This document shows positions 15,917 through 24,600 of a stretch of DNA of 64,000 nt, one piece after another. Source of the stretch: Chitinophaga arvensicola (lineage in GTDB: Bacteria > Bacteroidota > Bacteroidia > Chitinophagales > Chitinophagaceae); contig NZ_FOJG01000001.1 in NCBI RefSeq assembly GCF_900110835.1, positions 2,883,499 through 2,947,498 on the forward strand. The letters run 5' to 3'. Made by a program: the position numbers and the translations under genes. Position 1 is the first letter of the stretch; the number at the start of each line of letters is the position of its first letter. Below the pieces are notes generated by a model. It made no database searches and had not been told where the DNA came from. It saw only the letters and a program-made list of their open reading frames with translations.

Positions 15917-18529
15917 ATGATGAAATTTTCTCTTGGCTTAATCTATTCTCTCACAGTATTTATTGGCGCGAAACAGTTTATCGGAGACCCTCCAACCAAA
16001 GCTCCGAATCCACCCGATTTAACGATTACCCGGTTTGCCGGCCCTGATGTAACTCCCAGTCCGGCGTGCCTGGCAGTAGCGCCCACCGGCGAAGTGTTTG
16101 TAGGTGTGGATATGATCGGTTCATTGGGTAAAGACCCGGGAAAAGGCCGGATCCTTAAATTAATTGACAAGGATAATGACGGTAAAATGGACCAGCACAT
16201 TGAGTTTGCAACGGTCGATAATCCCCGTGGCATCATTGTACAGGGTAGCAAAGTTTTTGTTTTACACACCACCTTCTCCAAAGAAACCGGCAAGGCAACC
16301 GGTATGGCGCTTGTTGTTTTTGAAGATAAAGATGGAGATGGCAAAGCAGACGGCCCTGCTCAACCGCTGGTAGAAAACCTCAGTAACACCAAATACATCC
16401 AGGAGCGTGGAACAGACCATGCCACCAATGGTATCAGAATGGGCATTGATGGCTGGATCTATATTGCCGTTGGTGATTTTGGATTCCATAACGCAACGGA
16501 CCGTTCCGGTAAAAAGCTCACCATGCTGGGCGGTGGTATTGTAAGGGTACGCCCCGATGGCACCGAAATGGAAATATTTACCCATGGTACACGCAACGTG
16601 TATGACGTGGCCATTGATCCCTACATGAACGTATTTACCAGGGAGAATACCAACGACGGTGGCGGATGGAATGTGCGGTTTTCGCATCATCTCCAATCCG
16701 GTGAATACGGCTACCCGGTATTGTTCCAGCATTTTACTGATGAAATCATCCCGGCCCTGGCAGATCTGGGCGGTGGCTCCGGTACCGGCGCCTTATATAT
16801 GGCAGAACCAGGCTGGCCCGAGAAGTACAGTAATGTGCCTATGATGGCGGATTGGGGAAGAAGTATGCTCTATATTCACCGTGTAACACCAGATGGGCCT
16901 ACATTCACCCAGAAAGAAGAAGATTTCCTGGAAGTGCCACAGATTACCGATCTGGATGTGGACGGATCAGGCAGACTTTTCCTCTCTGCATGGGATGGCG
17001 CCGGCTATTCCGGTAGTCCGGACAAAGGTTATGTGATCCGGGCAGTTCCCAACAACTGGACATACCAGCCGTTTCCTGATGTGGCGAAAGCTTCCATAGA
17101 AGACCTGGCCCGCTTACTTAAATCGGCCAGCGCGGTAGCGCGTTTGAATGCCTCCCAGGAATTACTTGCCCGTGCAGATAAACAAGGTATTGCTGCTGCA
17201 CTGGCGATTGCTACTGACACACAGTTACCATTATATGCCCGTGTAGCCGGTATCTACACCTATGCACAGGCAACAGGCGCTGAAGGTATCCCTGCTTTAA
17301 CTGCATTAACAAAGGATGCAACAATGAGAGAACACGCATTGCGCGCCCTGACAGACCGGAAAGCTATCCTGAACGATGTTGCAACCGGGCCTTTCCTGGA
17401 AGGATTGAAAGATCCGTCTCCGCGTGTACAGGCAGCAGCTATCATAGGACTGGGACGCTTAGGTCGTATTGAAACGGCTAATGCTTTACTGCAAACCAAA
17501 GTGCCCGCCTCGTTTGTTGCACCTGTTAAAGACGTAGAAGGACCGCACGCCACACCTAATGCGGCGCTTGTACTGCCACATCTGGCAGTTCGTGCCCTGG
17601 TAAGTATGCATGCCGTTGACGAAGCTGTAGCAGCCATCAACAGTGCCAACAGTACCCTGGCCTTGTGGGCCCTGCGCTATATGCATGATCCAAAAGCAGT
17701 AAACGGATTAATCACGGCTTATCCGTTAACGAAAGACGAAGCCGTAAAAAAGCAGATCATCATCACCCTGGCACGTCTCTATAAAAAAGAAGATACTTAC
17801 GATGCATCCTGGTGGTGGGGAACCAGACCTGATTCACATGGTCCTTATTACAAAGCAGTCACCTGGGAATCATCTCCGGCTATCGAAAAATTCCTGAAAG
17901 CCACCTCTCTGAAAAAAGGTCCTGCCGGTCTCGCGTTTTACAGAGACCTGGATGCCCGCAACAGGATGGATATTCCGGCATTTGCGCCAGAGAAAAAGGC
18001 CCTCGCAGCTGCCACCAATGAGCCTAAGGTAGACCTGGAAAAAATTAAAAGTAAAAAAGGACAGGTAGGTAAATCATCTATCGAAGATGTTTTACTGGCA
18101 GTTAATAAATTAAAAGGAGATCCTGCCAAAGGAAAATTACTCTTTACCGCACAGGGTTGTATCGCCTGCCACAGCATCAATAAGGGCGACGTGATGAAAG
18201 GTCCGTTCATGGGACAGATCGGATCTATCATGAACCGGGAACAGATCGCTGAATCTATTCTTAAACCTAACGCCTCAATTTCACAGGGCTTTGCTACTGT
18301 GATGATCACTGCAAAAGGGAATAAGTCTTACATGGGATTTGTGACCGAAGAAACTTCTGCTAAAGTAGTAATGAGAGATATCAGCGGCCAGGTAACCACT
18401 GTGAAAACAAGCGATATCCTGACCCGTAAAGAAATGAAAACATCTATGATGCCAACAGGGCTTGCGAATGCATTGTCGTATGAAGAGTTTGCATCGCTGG
18501 TAACGTTTTTGTCGCAGCAAAAGAAGTAA
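15917..18529 (+). CDS. Secreted PQQ-dehydrogenase-like beta-propeller with HEAT repeats and C-terminal cytochrome c
   Basis: An 870-residue exported protein (signal about 1-20; ATG at 15917 or 15920). Residues about 35-380 form a sorbosone/glucose-dehydrogenase-type propeller (PRGIIVQGSKVFVLH, GIRMGIDGWIYIAVGD, GTRNVYDVAIDP). Residues about 390-640 are HEAT/PBS-lyase-like repeats (SPRVQAAAIIGLGRLG). The C-terminus carries one heme-c site, CIACH (Cys748, Cys751, His752), with a likely axial Met further on. This is the common Bacteroidota and Planctomycetota membrane-bound-dehydrogenase-like architecture. It probably oxidises a sugar or similar alcohol in the periplasm and passes electrons to the heme. 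It is monocistronic, with two terminators downstream. Confidence 0.85.
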   Translation: MMKFSLGLIYSLTVFIGAKQFIGDPPTKAPNPPDLTITRFAGPDVTPSPACLAVAPTGEVFVGVDMIGSLGKDPGKGRILKLIDKDNDGKMDQHIEFATVDNPRGIIVQGSKVFVLHTTFSKETGKATGMALVVFEDKDGDGKADGPAQPLVENLSNTKYIQERGTDHATNGIRMGIDGWIYIAVGDFGFHNATDRSGKKLTMLGGGIVRVRPDGTEMEIFTHGTRNVYDVAIDPYMNVFTRENTNDGGGWNVRFSHHLQSGEYGYPVLFQHFTDEIIPALADLGGGSGTGALYMAEPGWPEKYSNVPMMADWGRSMLYIHRVTPDGPTFTQKEEDFLEVPQITDLDVDGSGRLFLSAWDGAGYSGSPDKGYVIRAVPNNWTYQPFPDVAKASIEDLARLLKSASAVARLNASQELLARADKQGIAAALAIATDTQLPLYARVAGIYTYAQATGAEGIPALTALTKDATMREHALRALTDRKAILNDVATGPFLEGLKDPSPRVQAAAIIGLGRLGRIETANALLQTKVPASFVAPVKDVEGPHATPNAALVLPHLAVRALVSMHAVDEAVAAINSANSTLALWALRYMHDPKAVNGLITAYPLTKDEAVKKQIIITLARLYKKEDTYDASWWWGTRPDSHGPYYKAVTWESSPAIEKFLKATSLKKGPAGLAFYRDLDARNRMDIPAFAPEKKALAAATNEPKVDLEKIKSKKGQVGKSSIEDVLLAVNKLKGDPAKGKLLFTAQGCIACHSINKGDVMKGPFMGQIGSIMNREQIAESILKPNASISQGFATVMITAKGNKSYMGFVTEETSAKVVMRDISGQVTTVKTSDILTRKEMKTSMMPTGLANALSYEEFASLVTFLSQQKK

Positions 18530-18546
18530 GAATCATTTAAGTTCTC

Positions 18547-18589
18547 AATAATAAAGAAGCCTGCCCACTGAGCGGGCTTCTTTATTATT
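18547..18589 (+). terminator. Strong intrinsic terminator of the cytochrome-c fusion gene
   Basis: AATAATAAAGAAGC (18547-18560) pairs with its complement at 18576-18589 around a GC-rich tip, giving an A-rich/T-rich flanked stem about 18 bases after the stop. It would also work on the opposite strand. Confidence 0.85.
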
Positions 18590-18640
18590 GGCGTCACCCG
18601 AAATACAAAAGGTGAATTCATAACAAGTCCACCAAAATAA

Positions 18641-18678
18641 AAAGGACGAACCGGGATGTATTCCGGTTCGTCCTTTTT
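18641..18678. terminator. Second, bidirectional terminator hairpin
   Basis: AAAGGACGAACCGG (18641-18654) pairs with CCGGTTCGTCCTTT (18663-18676), with A-run before and T-run after. It backs up the previous terminator and could stop minus-strand transcription from the 18851-19237 gene. Confidence 0.8.
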
Positions 18679-18700
18679 TGTATTCTCAATAGTATATCTG

Positions 18701-18725
18701 CACAGGGTCGTAGTACGACACTGTG
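18701..18725. repeat. 25-bp near-perfect palindrome in a convergent intergenic region
   Basis: CACAG-G-GTCGTA, central G, TACGAC-A-CTGTG: 11 of 12 arm positions are complementary. It has no A/T tail, so it does not look like a terminator. The rest of the 18530-18850 interval holds the two terminators and no gene; a weak ACAGGC/GCCTGT stem (18844-18863) overlaps the end of the minus-strand gene. Confidence 0.4.
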
Positions 18726-18850
18726 ATTAATTTTTACATACATTATCTACCTGAAACTATTTCCCACAGCCTACCCATGATCACTTATTAAAGTGACACA
18801 AATTTGCCAGGAAGAAAAATCAACTTTCCTTGTCAGGTAAATAACAGGCT

Positions 18851-19237
18851 TTATTTTGCCTGTCTGGTAATCTTCTGCAGACTTATATTCTCGCAGACAG
18901 CATATGCTGCGTAGAAAAACATCAGTGAAAAGATGGTGTATTTGTTGGTATTTGCTCTGTTCACAACAGCATAAATAGTAATACCTGCCAGGCAAAGCAT
19001 CATACGGCTGATCATAGCGCCGTATACACGAAGCATAAATACGCTATTGCTCTCTGCTTCTACGCCTTTGCGGCTCATGTTGTAGGTAAATGCTGACAGT
19101 AATGCTAATGCCAGGTTGCCGAAAAGTAGCACGTTATGGTGTACACCATTGTCTAACAACCAGGTTTTTGATAATAATAATACGGCGTTCAGTACGATGA
19201 AAAGGCCAATGACTCTAAAATAAAATCTATCCCACAT
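18851..19237 (-). CDS. Small integral membrane protein of unknown function
   Basis: A 128-residue protein with about four transmembrane helices (roughly 8-28, 36-52, 70-90 and 98-116) and a basic C-terminus (KITRQAK). The loop after helix 2 (NMSRKGVEAESN) is polar. I do not recognise a family. It has its own well-formed promoter upstream, runs opposite to the heme oxygenase gene, and is separated from the cytochrome-c fusion gene by two terminators. Confidence 0.7.
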   Translation of the reverse strand: MWDRFYFRVIGLFIVLNAVLLLSKTWLLDNGVHHNVLLFGNLALALLSAFTYNMSRKGVEAESNSVFMLRVYGAMISRMMLCLAGITIYAVVNRANTNKYTIFSLMFFYAAYAVCENISLQKITRQAK

Positions 19238-19266
19238 TTCTGCTCTAAAAGTTGGTTATGAGGGCG

Positions 19267-19297
19267 CAAAGTTAGGATCAAAATTGTTTATGACAAA
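19267..19297 (-). promoter_or_regulatory. Bacteroidota-type promoter of the small membrane protein gene
   Basis: On the minus strand TTTG (19294-19297) is followed, exactly 19 bases later, by TAACTTTG (19267-19274), a perfect match to the TTTG-N19-TAnnTTTG consensus of Bacteroidota housekeeping promoters. The start codon at 19237 is about 30 bases further on, leaving a short leader. Confidence 0.7.
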
Positions 19298-19537
19298 ATG
19301 ATACGCCATAAAAAATATCAATCGGACTTTCTATCACTGGCGAAACGGTGGTGCCGGAATGCGGTGAATATTGCACTTATAAGTTGGCTTCTCCTGGCAA
19401 AAGATTTAAATTAAATAAAAAAAACATTTATAAGAGAGTAGCGGAAGCATAAGGATATGCTCGCTAAGGTGCGGGCTATTTTCAAAGGCATTCATCTTTT
19501 TTGCAGTATATTGGACGCAAGCGTATACAACGAACAA

Positions 19538-20122
19538 ATGGAAAATTTAGCAACATCATTATCAGATTATCTGAAAAGCCATACACAATCAGCCCATCAG
19601 CAGCTTGAAAAAAAACTGGTAGCAAACATGAAACAAATCCGCAATACTGCTGATTATTGCAGGTTACTGGGATTATTTTATACCTACTATCAGGCGCTGG
19701 AAAATAATATGCAACCTTATCTGAGCATACCGGATGCGGATACACGAAGAAAGGCAGATTCCATATTAGCAGATATCGCCACACTCGGCGGAGAATTACC
19801 GGTTATGACTACCGAAGTGCCCCAGCCCGAAGTAAATAATTATGCACAGGCTTTAGGCGCCGCTTATGTTTTAGAAGGCTCCACCTTAGGTGGAATAATA
19901 ATTGCGAAAATGATCAGTAAGCAATTAGGTATTCCCGCTACAGCAGGCTTTTCCTTCTTTAATGGCTATGGTGAAGACACAGTAGAGATGTGGAATAAAT
20001 TCCGCACTTTTCTGAACGACTTACCAACAGCGGAACATTTTGCCGCAGCGGAGGCAGCTAAAAACACATTTTTAACTTTTAACGAGTGGGCAACTATTTA
20101 TGAGTCAGTATTCGAAGTATGA
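19538..20122 (+). CDS. bphO: Biliverdin-forming heme oxygenase of the phytochrome-linked (BphO) type
   Basis: With the ATG at 19538 the protein is 194 residues, starting MENLATSLSDYLKSHTQSAHQQLE, the normal beginning for bacterial heme oxygenases with the proximal His in the first helix. An in-frame ATG at 19457 would add 27 residues with no family match, though it does have an AAGGA just upstream. The distal-helix signature LGAAYVLEGSTLGGIIIAKMI is clear. The enzyme opens heme to biliverdin IX-alpha, CO and iron, and biliverdin is the chromophore of the phytochrome encoded next. The two genes overlap by 23 bases, so their translation is probably coupled. Confidence 0.92.
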   Translation: MENLATSLSDYLKSHTQSAHQQLEKKLVANMKQIRNTADYCRLLGLFYTYYQALENNMQPYLSIPDADTRRKADSILADIATLGGELPVMTTEVPQPEVNNYAQALGAAYVLEGSTLGGIIIAKMISKQLGIPATAGFSFFNGYGEDTVEMWNKFRTFLNDLPTAEHFAAAEAAKNTFLTFNEWATIYESVFEV

Positions 20123-21608
20123 TTCCGAATTTTGCGGAAATATTCCAATACATATTATTAATACAATTCAATCTTACGGGGTACTGGTGGCAATCGATCA
20201 TGAACTGACGATACAACAGGTAAGCGAAAATATATCGGAGGTGGTAGCGGCAGATGTAAAATCCGTTGTACAACAACCACTGTCCAACTTCTTCGGCGAT
20301 GCGTTTGCAGAACAGATAAAAAGCTATATCACGGATCATCCGTCCGAAAAAATTACTACTTCCTGGAATGGGCATTACATCATCGTTCATTTCAAGCCGG
20401 AAATGGTATTGCTGGAAATAGAAATTAGCGGCACAGCCAATGAGCCGGTAACTTTTACGAACCAGTTCAGGAAAATTCAATCTTCTATCCGTAAAATAGA
20501 AGCAGCCCAGGATATAGATGCAGTATGTTTTATCGCGGCCCAGGAATTAAAACAGGTAAGCGGATTCGACAAGGTGATGATCTATGCTTTCGATAAGGAC
20601 TGGAACGGACACGTACTTGCGGAGGCAAAGGAACCTGGTATGGAAGCTTACCTGGGATTTACCTTCCCTGCCTCAGACATTCCCAAACCGGCCAGGGATA
20701 TTTATAAGAACAATCCTTACCGGTTTATTCCCGACAGAGATTTTGAACCGGTAAAATTATACCCGGTAATTAATCCCATCAGTCATGGTTTCCTGGATAT
20801 GTCCGACTGTAATGTGAGAGCCGTTGCTGCAGTACATGTGGAGTATCTTAAAAATATGAAGGTAGCCGCTTCTATGTCGGTGCGGCTGCTGAACAAAGGC
20901 GAATTGTGGGGGCTGATCGCCTGTCATCATACTACGCCTAAGTCTATCAATAACGAACTGTGTACCACGCTGGAACTCCTGTCAACTATTATCGCTGCAA
21001 GAATCAGTTCTTTAGAACTGCAAAGCTATCACGATTTTAATTCCAGGCTTAATTCGCTGTATACACAGGTAATTGAAAATATCTACAAACAGAACGATCT
21101 CATAGAAGGCTTGTCGGAAGGTAAGCCCCATCCTTTGCTGATGGACCTGATGCAGGCCAGTGGCATGAGTATTTTTCTGAATAAACAGGCATTGCATTTC
21201 GGAGAGGTACCCAATCCCGTTCAACTGGAAGATCTCCTGCTCTGGCTCCAATTGAAAGATCCTAAGCGGGTTTTTCATACGGATTCCCTCGGTTCTTCCT
21301 ACGAGAATATAGGCGACATGGAAGCACTGGTCAGCGGGCTGCTGATTATTCCTATCCAGTCGCAGCAAGACGAATACATCCTGTTGTACAGGAAGGAAGT
21401 GATCCAAACGACCAACTGGGGCGGTAATCCGGAAGAAAGGATTTTCTTTGATAAAGACCCGCAAATCTATCATCCCCGTCATTCCTTCAAATTATGGCAG
21501 GAACACGTAAAAGGACAATCGCTTTCGTGGCAGCCCGAAGAAGTACAGACCATGGAAAACCTGAGAAGTTTCCTTTTTGAATTTCTCTCAGTGAGTCCAT
21601 CAAATTAA
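20100..21608 (+). CDS. bphP: Bacteriophytochrome photosensory protein (PAS-GAF-PHY) without an output kinase
   Basis: A 502-residue red/far-red photoreceptor core. PAS is at about 10-105 with Cys12 in the biliverdin-attachment position (FCGNIPIHIINTIQSYG). GAF is at about 130-300 with PASDIP (Asp193) and the VEYLKNMKVAASMSV / WGLIACHH signature. PHY is at about 315-500 with the tongue motif PRHSF (459-463). The protein stops after PHY, where typical bacteriophytochromes continue into HisKA and HATPase domains. The next gene, four bases on, encodes a large histidine kinase. The conserved His of GAF lies in the CHH segment. The signal most likely passes by direct protein contact to that kinase. 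Confidence 0.93.
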   Translation: MSQYSKYDSEFCGNIPIHIINTIQSYGVLVAIDHELTIQQVSENISEVVAADVKSVVQQPLSNFFGDAFAEQIKSYITDHPSEKITTSWNGHYIIVHFKPEMVLLEIEISGTANEPVTFTNQFRKIQSSIRKIEAAQDIDAVCFIAAQELKQVSGFDKVMIYAFDKDWNGHVLAEAKEPGMEAYLGFTFPASDIPKPARDIYKNNPYRFIPDRDFEPVKLYPVINPISHGFLDMSDCNVRAVAAVHVEYLKNMKVAASMSVRLLNKGELWGLIACHHTTPKSINNELCTTLELLSTIIAARISSLELQSYHDFNSRLNSLYTQVIENIYKQNDLIEGLSEGKPHPLLMDLMQASGMSIFLNKQALHFGEVPNPVQLEDLLLWLQLKDPKRVFHTDSLGSSYENIGDMEALVSGLLIIPIQSQQDEYILLYRKEVIQTTNWGGNPEERIFFDKDPQIYHPRHSFKLWQEHVKGQSLSWQPEEVQTMENLRSFLFEFLSVSPSN

Positions 21609-21612
21609 TCGC

Positions 21613-24600
21613 ATGGCCAAAACCAATACCCAGCATTATGTAGTAGCGATAGGAGCATCTGCCGGTGGCCTTGAGGCCATCCAGGAGTTTTTTGACAATA
21701 TGCCCAATGCTGAAAATCTTTCCTTTGTAATTATACAACACCTGTCGTCCAATTTCCGCAGCCTGCTGGTGGAACTGGTCGCCAGGCATACGCATATGAA
21801 GGTAGTGGAAGCCGCGCATCAGCAGCCGGTGGTTAAACAGCATATCTACGTTATTCCTAATAATAAACAGATCAGGATAGAAAAAAATAAACTGATACTG
21901 TCTGATAAAACCCACGAAAAAATACCCAATAACGCCATAGATGTCTTTTTGCATTCACTGGCGGTCGACAAACAACAACGTGCCATCGCTGTTATCCTGT
22001 CGGGTACAGGTACGGATGGCACCCGTGGTATTGCCACCATCAAGGAATATGGGGGACTGGTATTTTCGCAGGAACCCAAAACTGCCAGGTTCGACGGTAT
22101 GCCCAACAGCGCTATCAGCTCAGGAAATGTAGATGTGATTGCGCCCCCTTCTGAACTGGCTGCTGCCATTACAGAAACCATCAACAATCCGCAGAGCGCC
22201 AGGCTACTGCCCCAGGAACCCGACGAAAAAGCACTGGCCAAAATATTTAAAATCATTGCTACCTCGCAGGGGCAACATTTTCAATACTACAAAACACCTA
22301 CCATCCTCCGGCGCATCAGTAAACGGATGCAACAACTGGAAATCAGGGAACCTAACCAGTATATTGATTACCTGATCCAGCATCCGGAAGAATGTAAAGC
22401 ACTGGCACATGATTTCCTGATCAGCGTTACCCGCTTTTTCAGGGATACGGAAGCATTCCATCTGCTGGAAACGAAAGTACTGCCGGAGTTACTCACCCAG
22501 AAAGAACCTGATGAACAATTGAAGGTGTGGGTAGCCGCCTGCAGCACCGGGGAAGAAGCTTATTCCATGGCTATACTTATTGACAGGGTACTGGAAAATA
22601 TGCATAAGCAACTGGAGGTGAAAATATTTGCGTCAGATATCGACGCCGCCAACCTGGAACTGGCTTTTTCCGGCACCTATCCTTTAAGCATTGCGAGCGA
22701 CGTACCGGAAGATATCCTGCGAAACTATTTCATCCTGAAAGGGAAATCCTATACGGTTATACCAAGAATACGCAAGCAGATCGTTTTCGCACGTCATGAT
22801 ATTACCCGCGACCCGCCTTTTATCAAGAACGATCTGATTACCTGCCGCAACATGCTCATCTACATAAATCCTGTACTCCAGGAAAAAATTTATGCCATGC
22901 TGCAGTTTGCCGTGAACAAAGGTGGTTTCCTCTTTTTAGGCCCGAGCGAAAACCCGGTGGCAGCCAAAGGTGTGCTGCATGCGATCAGCGCAAAGTGGAA
23001 GATCTTCCGGAAAGAAATGGATGTAAGGCCTCGTGTAAATATGGTGGAAACCTATTCTCCCCATCTTAAATCCGCTAAAGAAACTTCCTTCAGTAAAAAA
23101 TATACAGAATCAAAGAACCAGCGTGCATTGTGGAGCAATATGAAACAATCGCTGGTGGAAGACCAGGGATTGATCGGTTTGTATATAGACAGGAATTTTG
23201 AGATAAAAGAAACGATTGGTAATTACGAGCAGATACTTACGCTGCCAAGAAAGATCCTGAACCTCAATCTGGGCCGCATGCTTCCTTCCGACGCAGGGAT
23301 GGCTGTCAGTAAAGCAATCAGGCAGGCCTGGAAAAATAATAAAACGGAATTATTGCATAATGTGCTGCTGGAAAAAGACCAGCATACTTTCCTTTTGCAG
23401 ATAGCAATACATCCAACAACGGAGGAAACCGATCTGACGCTGGTCACCATACTGCCCATACCGGCTCCTTCCACCATCCAGGTAGTTACCCAGGCAGATG
23501 CAGGCACCGATCCTGATTATATCAGCAACCTGGAAAATGAACTGAGTGAAGTGAGAAACAGTTTGCAGGAAGCAGTGGAAGACCTGGAAACACTGAATGA
23601 AGAGTTGCAGAGTTCCAACGAAGAACTGTTGTCCTCGAACGAAGAATTGCAAAGTTCCAACGAAGAACTGCAATCGCTGAACGAAGAGTTATATACCCTC
23701 AACACCGAACACCAGCTCAAAATAAAAGAACTGATAGAGCTGAACGATGATCTGAACAACTACTTCAGGAGTACAGACATCGCACAGATATTCCTTGACA
23801 ACGACCTCCATATCCGGAAATTCAATCCTGCATCCGCCAGGATGATTAACTTCATTGAATCGGATCTGGGGCGGCCTATTGCACATATTTCCAGTAATAT
23901 CAAATACGATAAACTGATGGACGATATTATGTATGTGCAGCGTACGCGGAAAACTGTTGAGAAGGAAGTACAATTGCTGGAAGGTAAAAATATGCTGATG
24001 CGTATTCTGCCTTACCTGACCCGCGAGAATAAGCATAGCGGTACTATTATCACTTTTGTGGATATCACGGTAGTAACCCACCTGAATAATATTATCAGGA
24101 GTGTATTTAATGCGAGCCAGAGCGCCATATTTGCCCTGCAAACCATCGTAAATGCAAAGAGACAGGTCAGCGATTTTAAAATAACAGCCCTTAATCATAC
24201 TGCCATCCAGTGGTTCAGTAAAGATAAAAATACCCTCGAAGGTCATCAACTCAAAGAAGTGTTACCCGAGGTGATGAAAGAGGAACTGCTGCAGGAATAC
24301 CAACAGGTGATTGTATCCGATAAAATACTACAACGTGACCTTTACCTGGAAGAGAAAAAAGCCTGGTATGAACTAAGTATGGTAAGAATGCCGGGAGGAC
24401 TGGTGATTACTTTCACGGATGTGACTGATAAAAAACGTTCGCTTCAGAAGATCAGGCAGAATTATGCAGAACTGAATGAGGCAAAGGAAAACCTGCGGGA
24501 ACTGAATGCTGACCTGGAAAATAAAGTAAAAGGACGTACAAGGGAACTGGCTTTCAGCGAAGAGCGGTTCCGCCTGGTGGCAAAAGCCACCAATGATGCG

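Noticed and set aside
23590..23700. Tandem repeat-like DNA of about 21-base units in the large kinase gene
   Set aside because: It encodes the NEELQSS coiled-coil repeats typical of CheB-CheR-kinase proteins; it is a protein repeat, not a separate DNA element.
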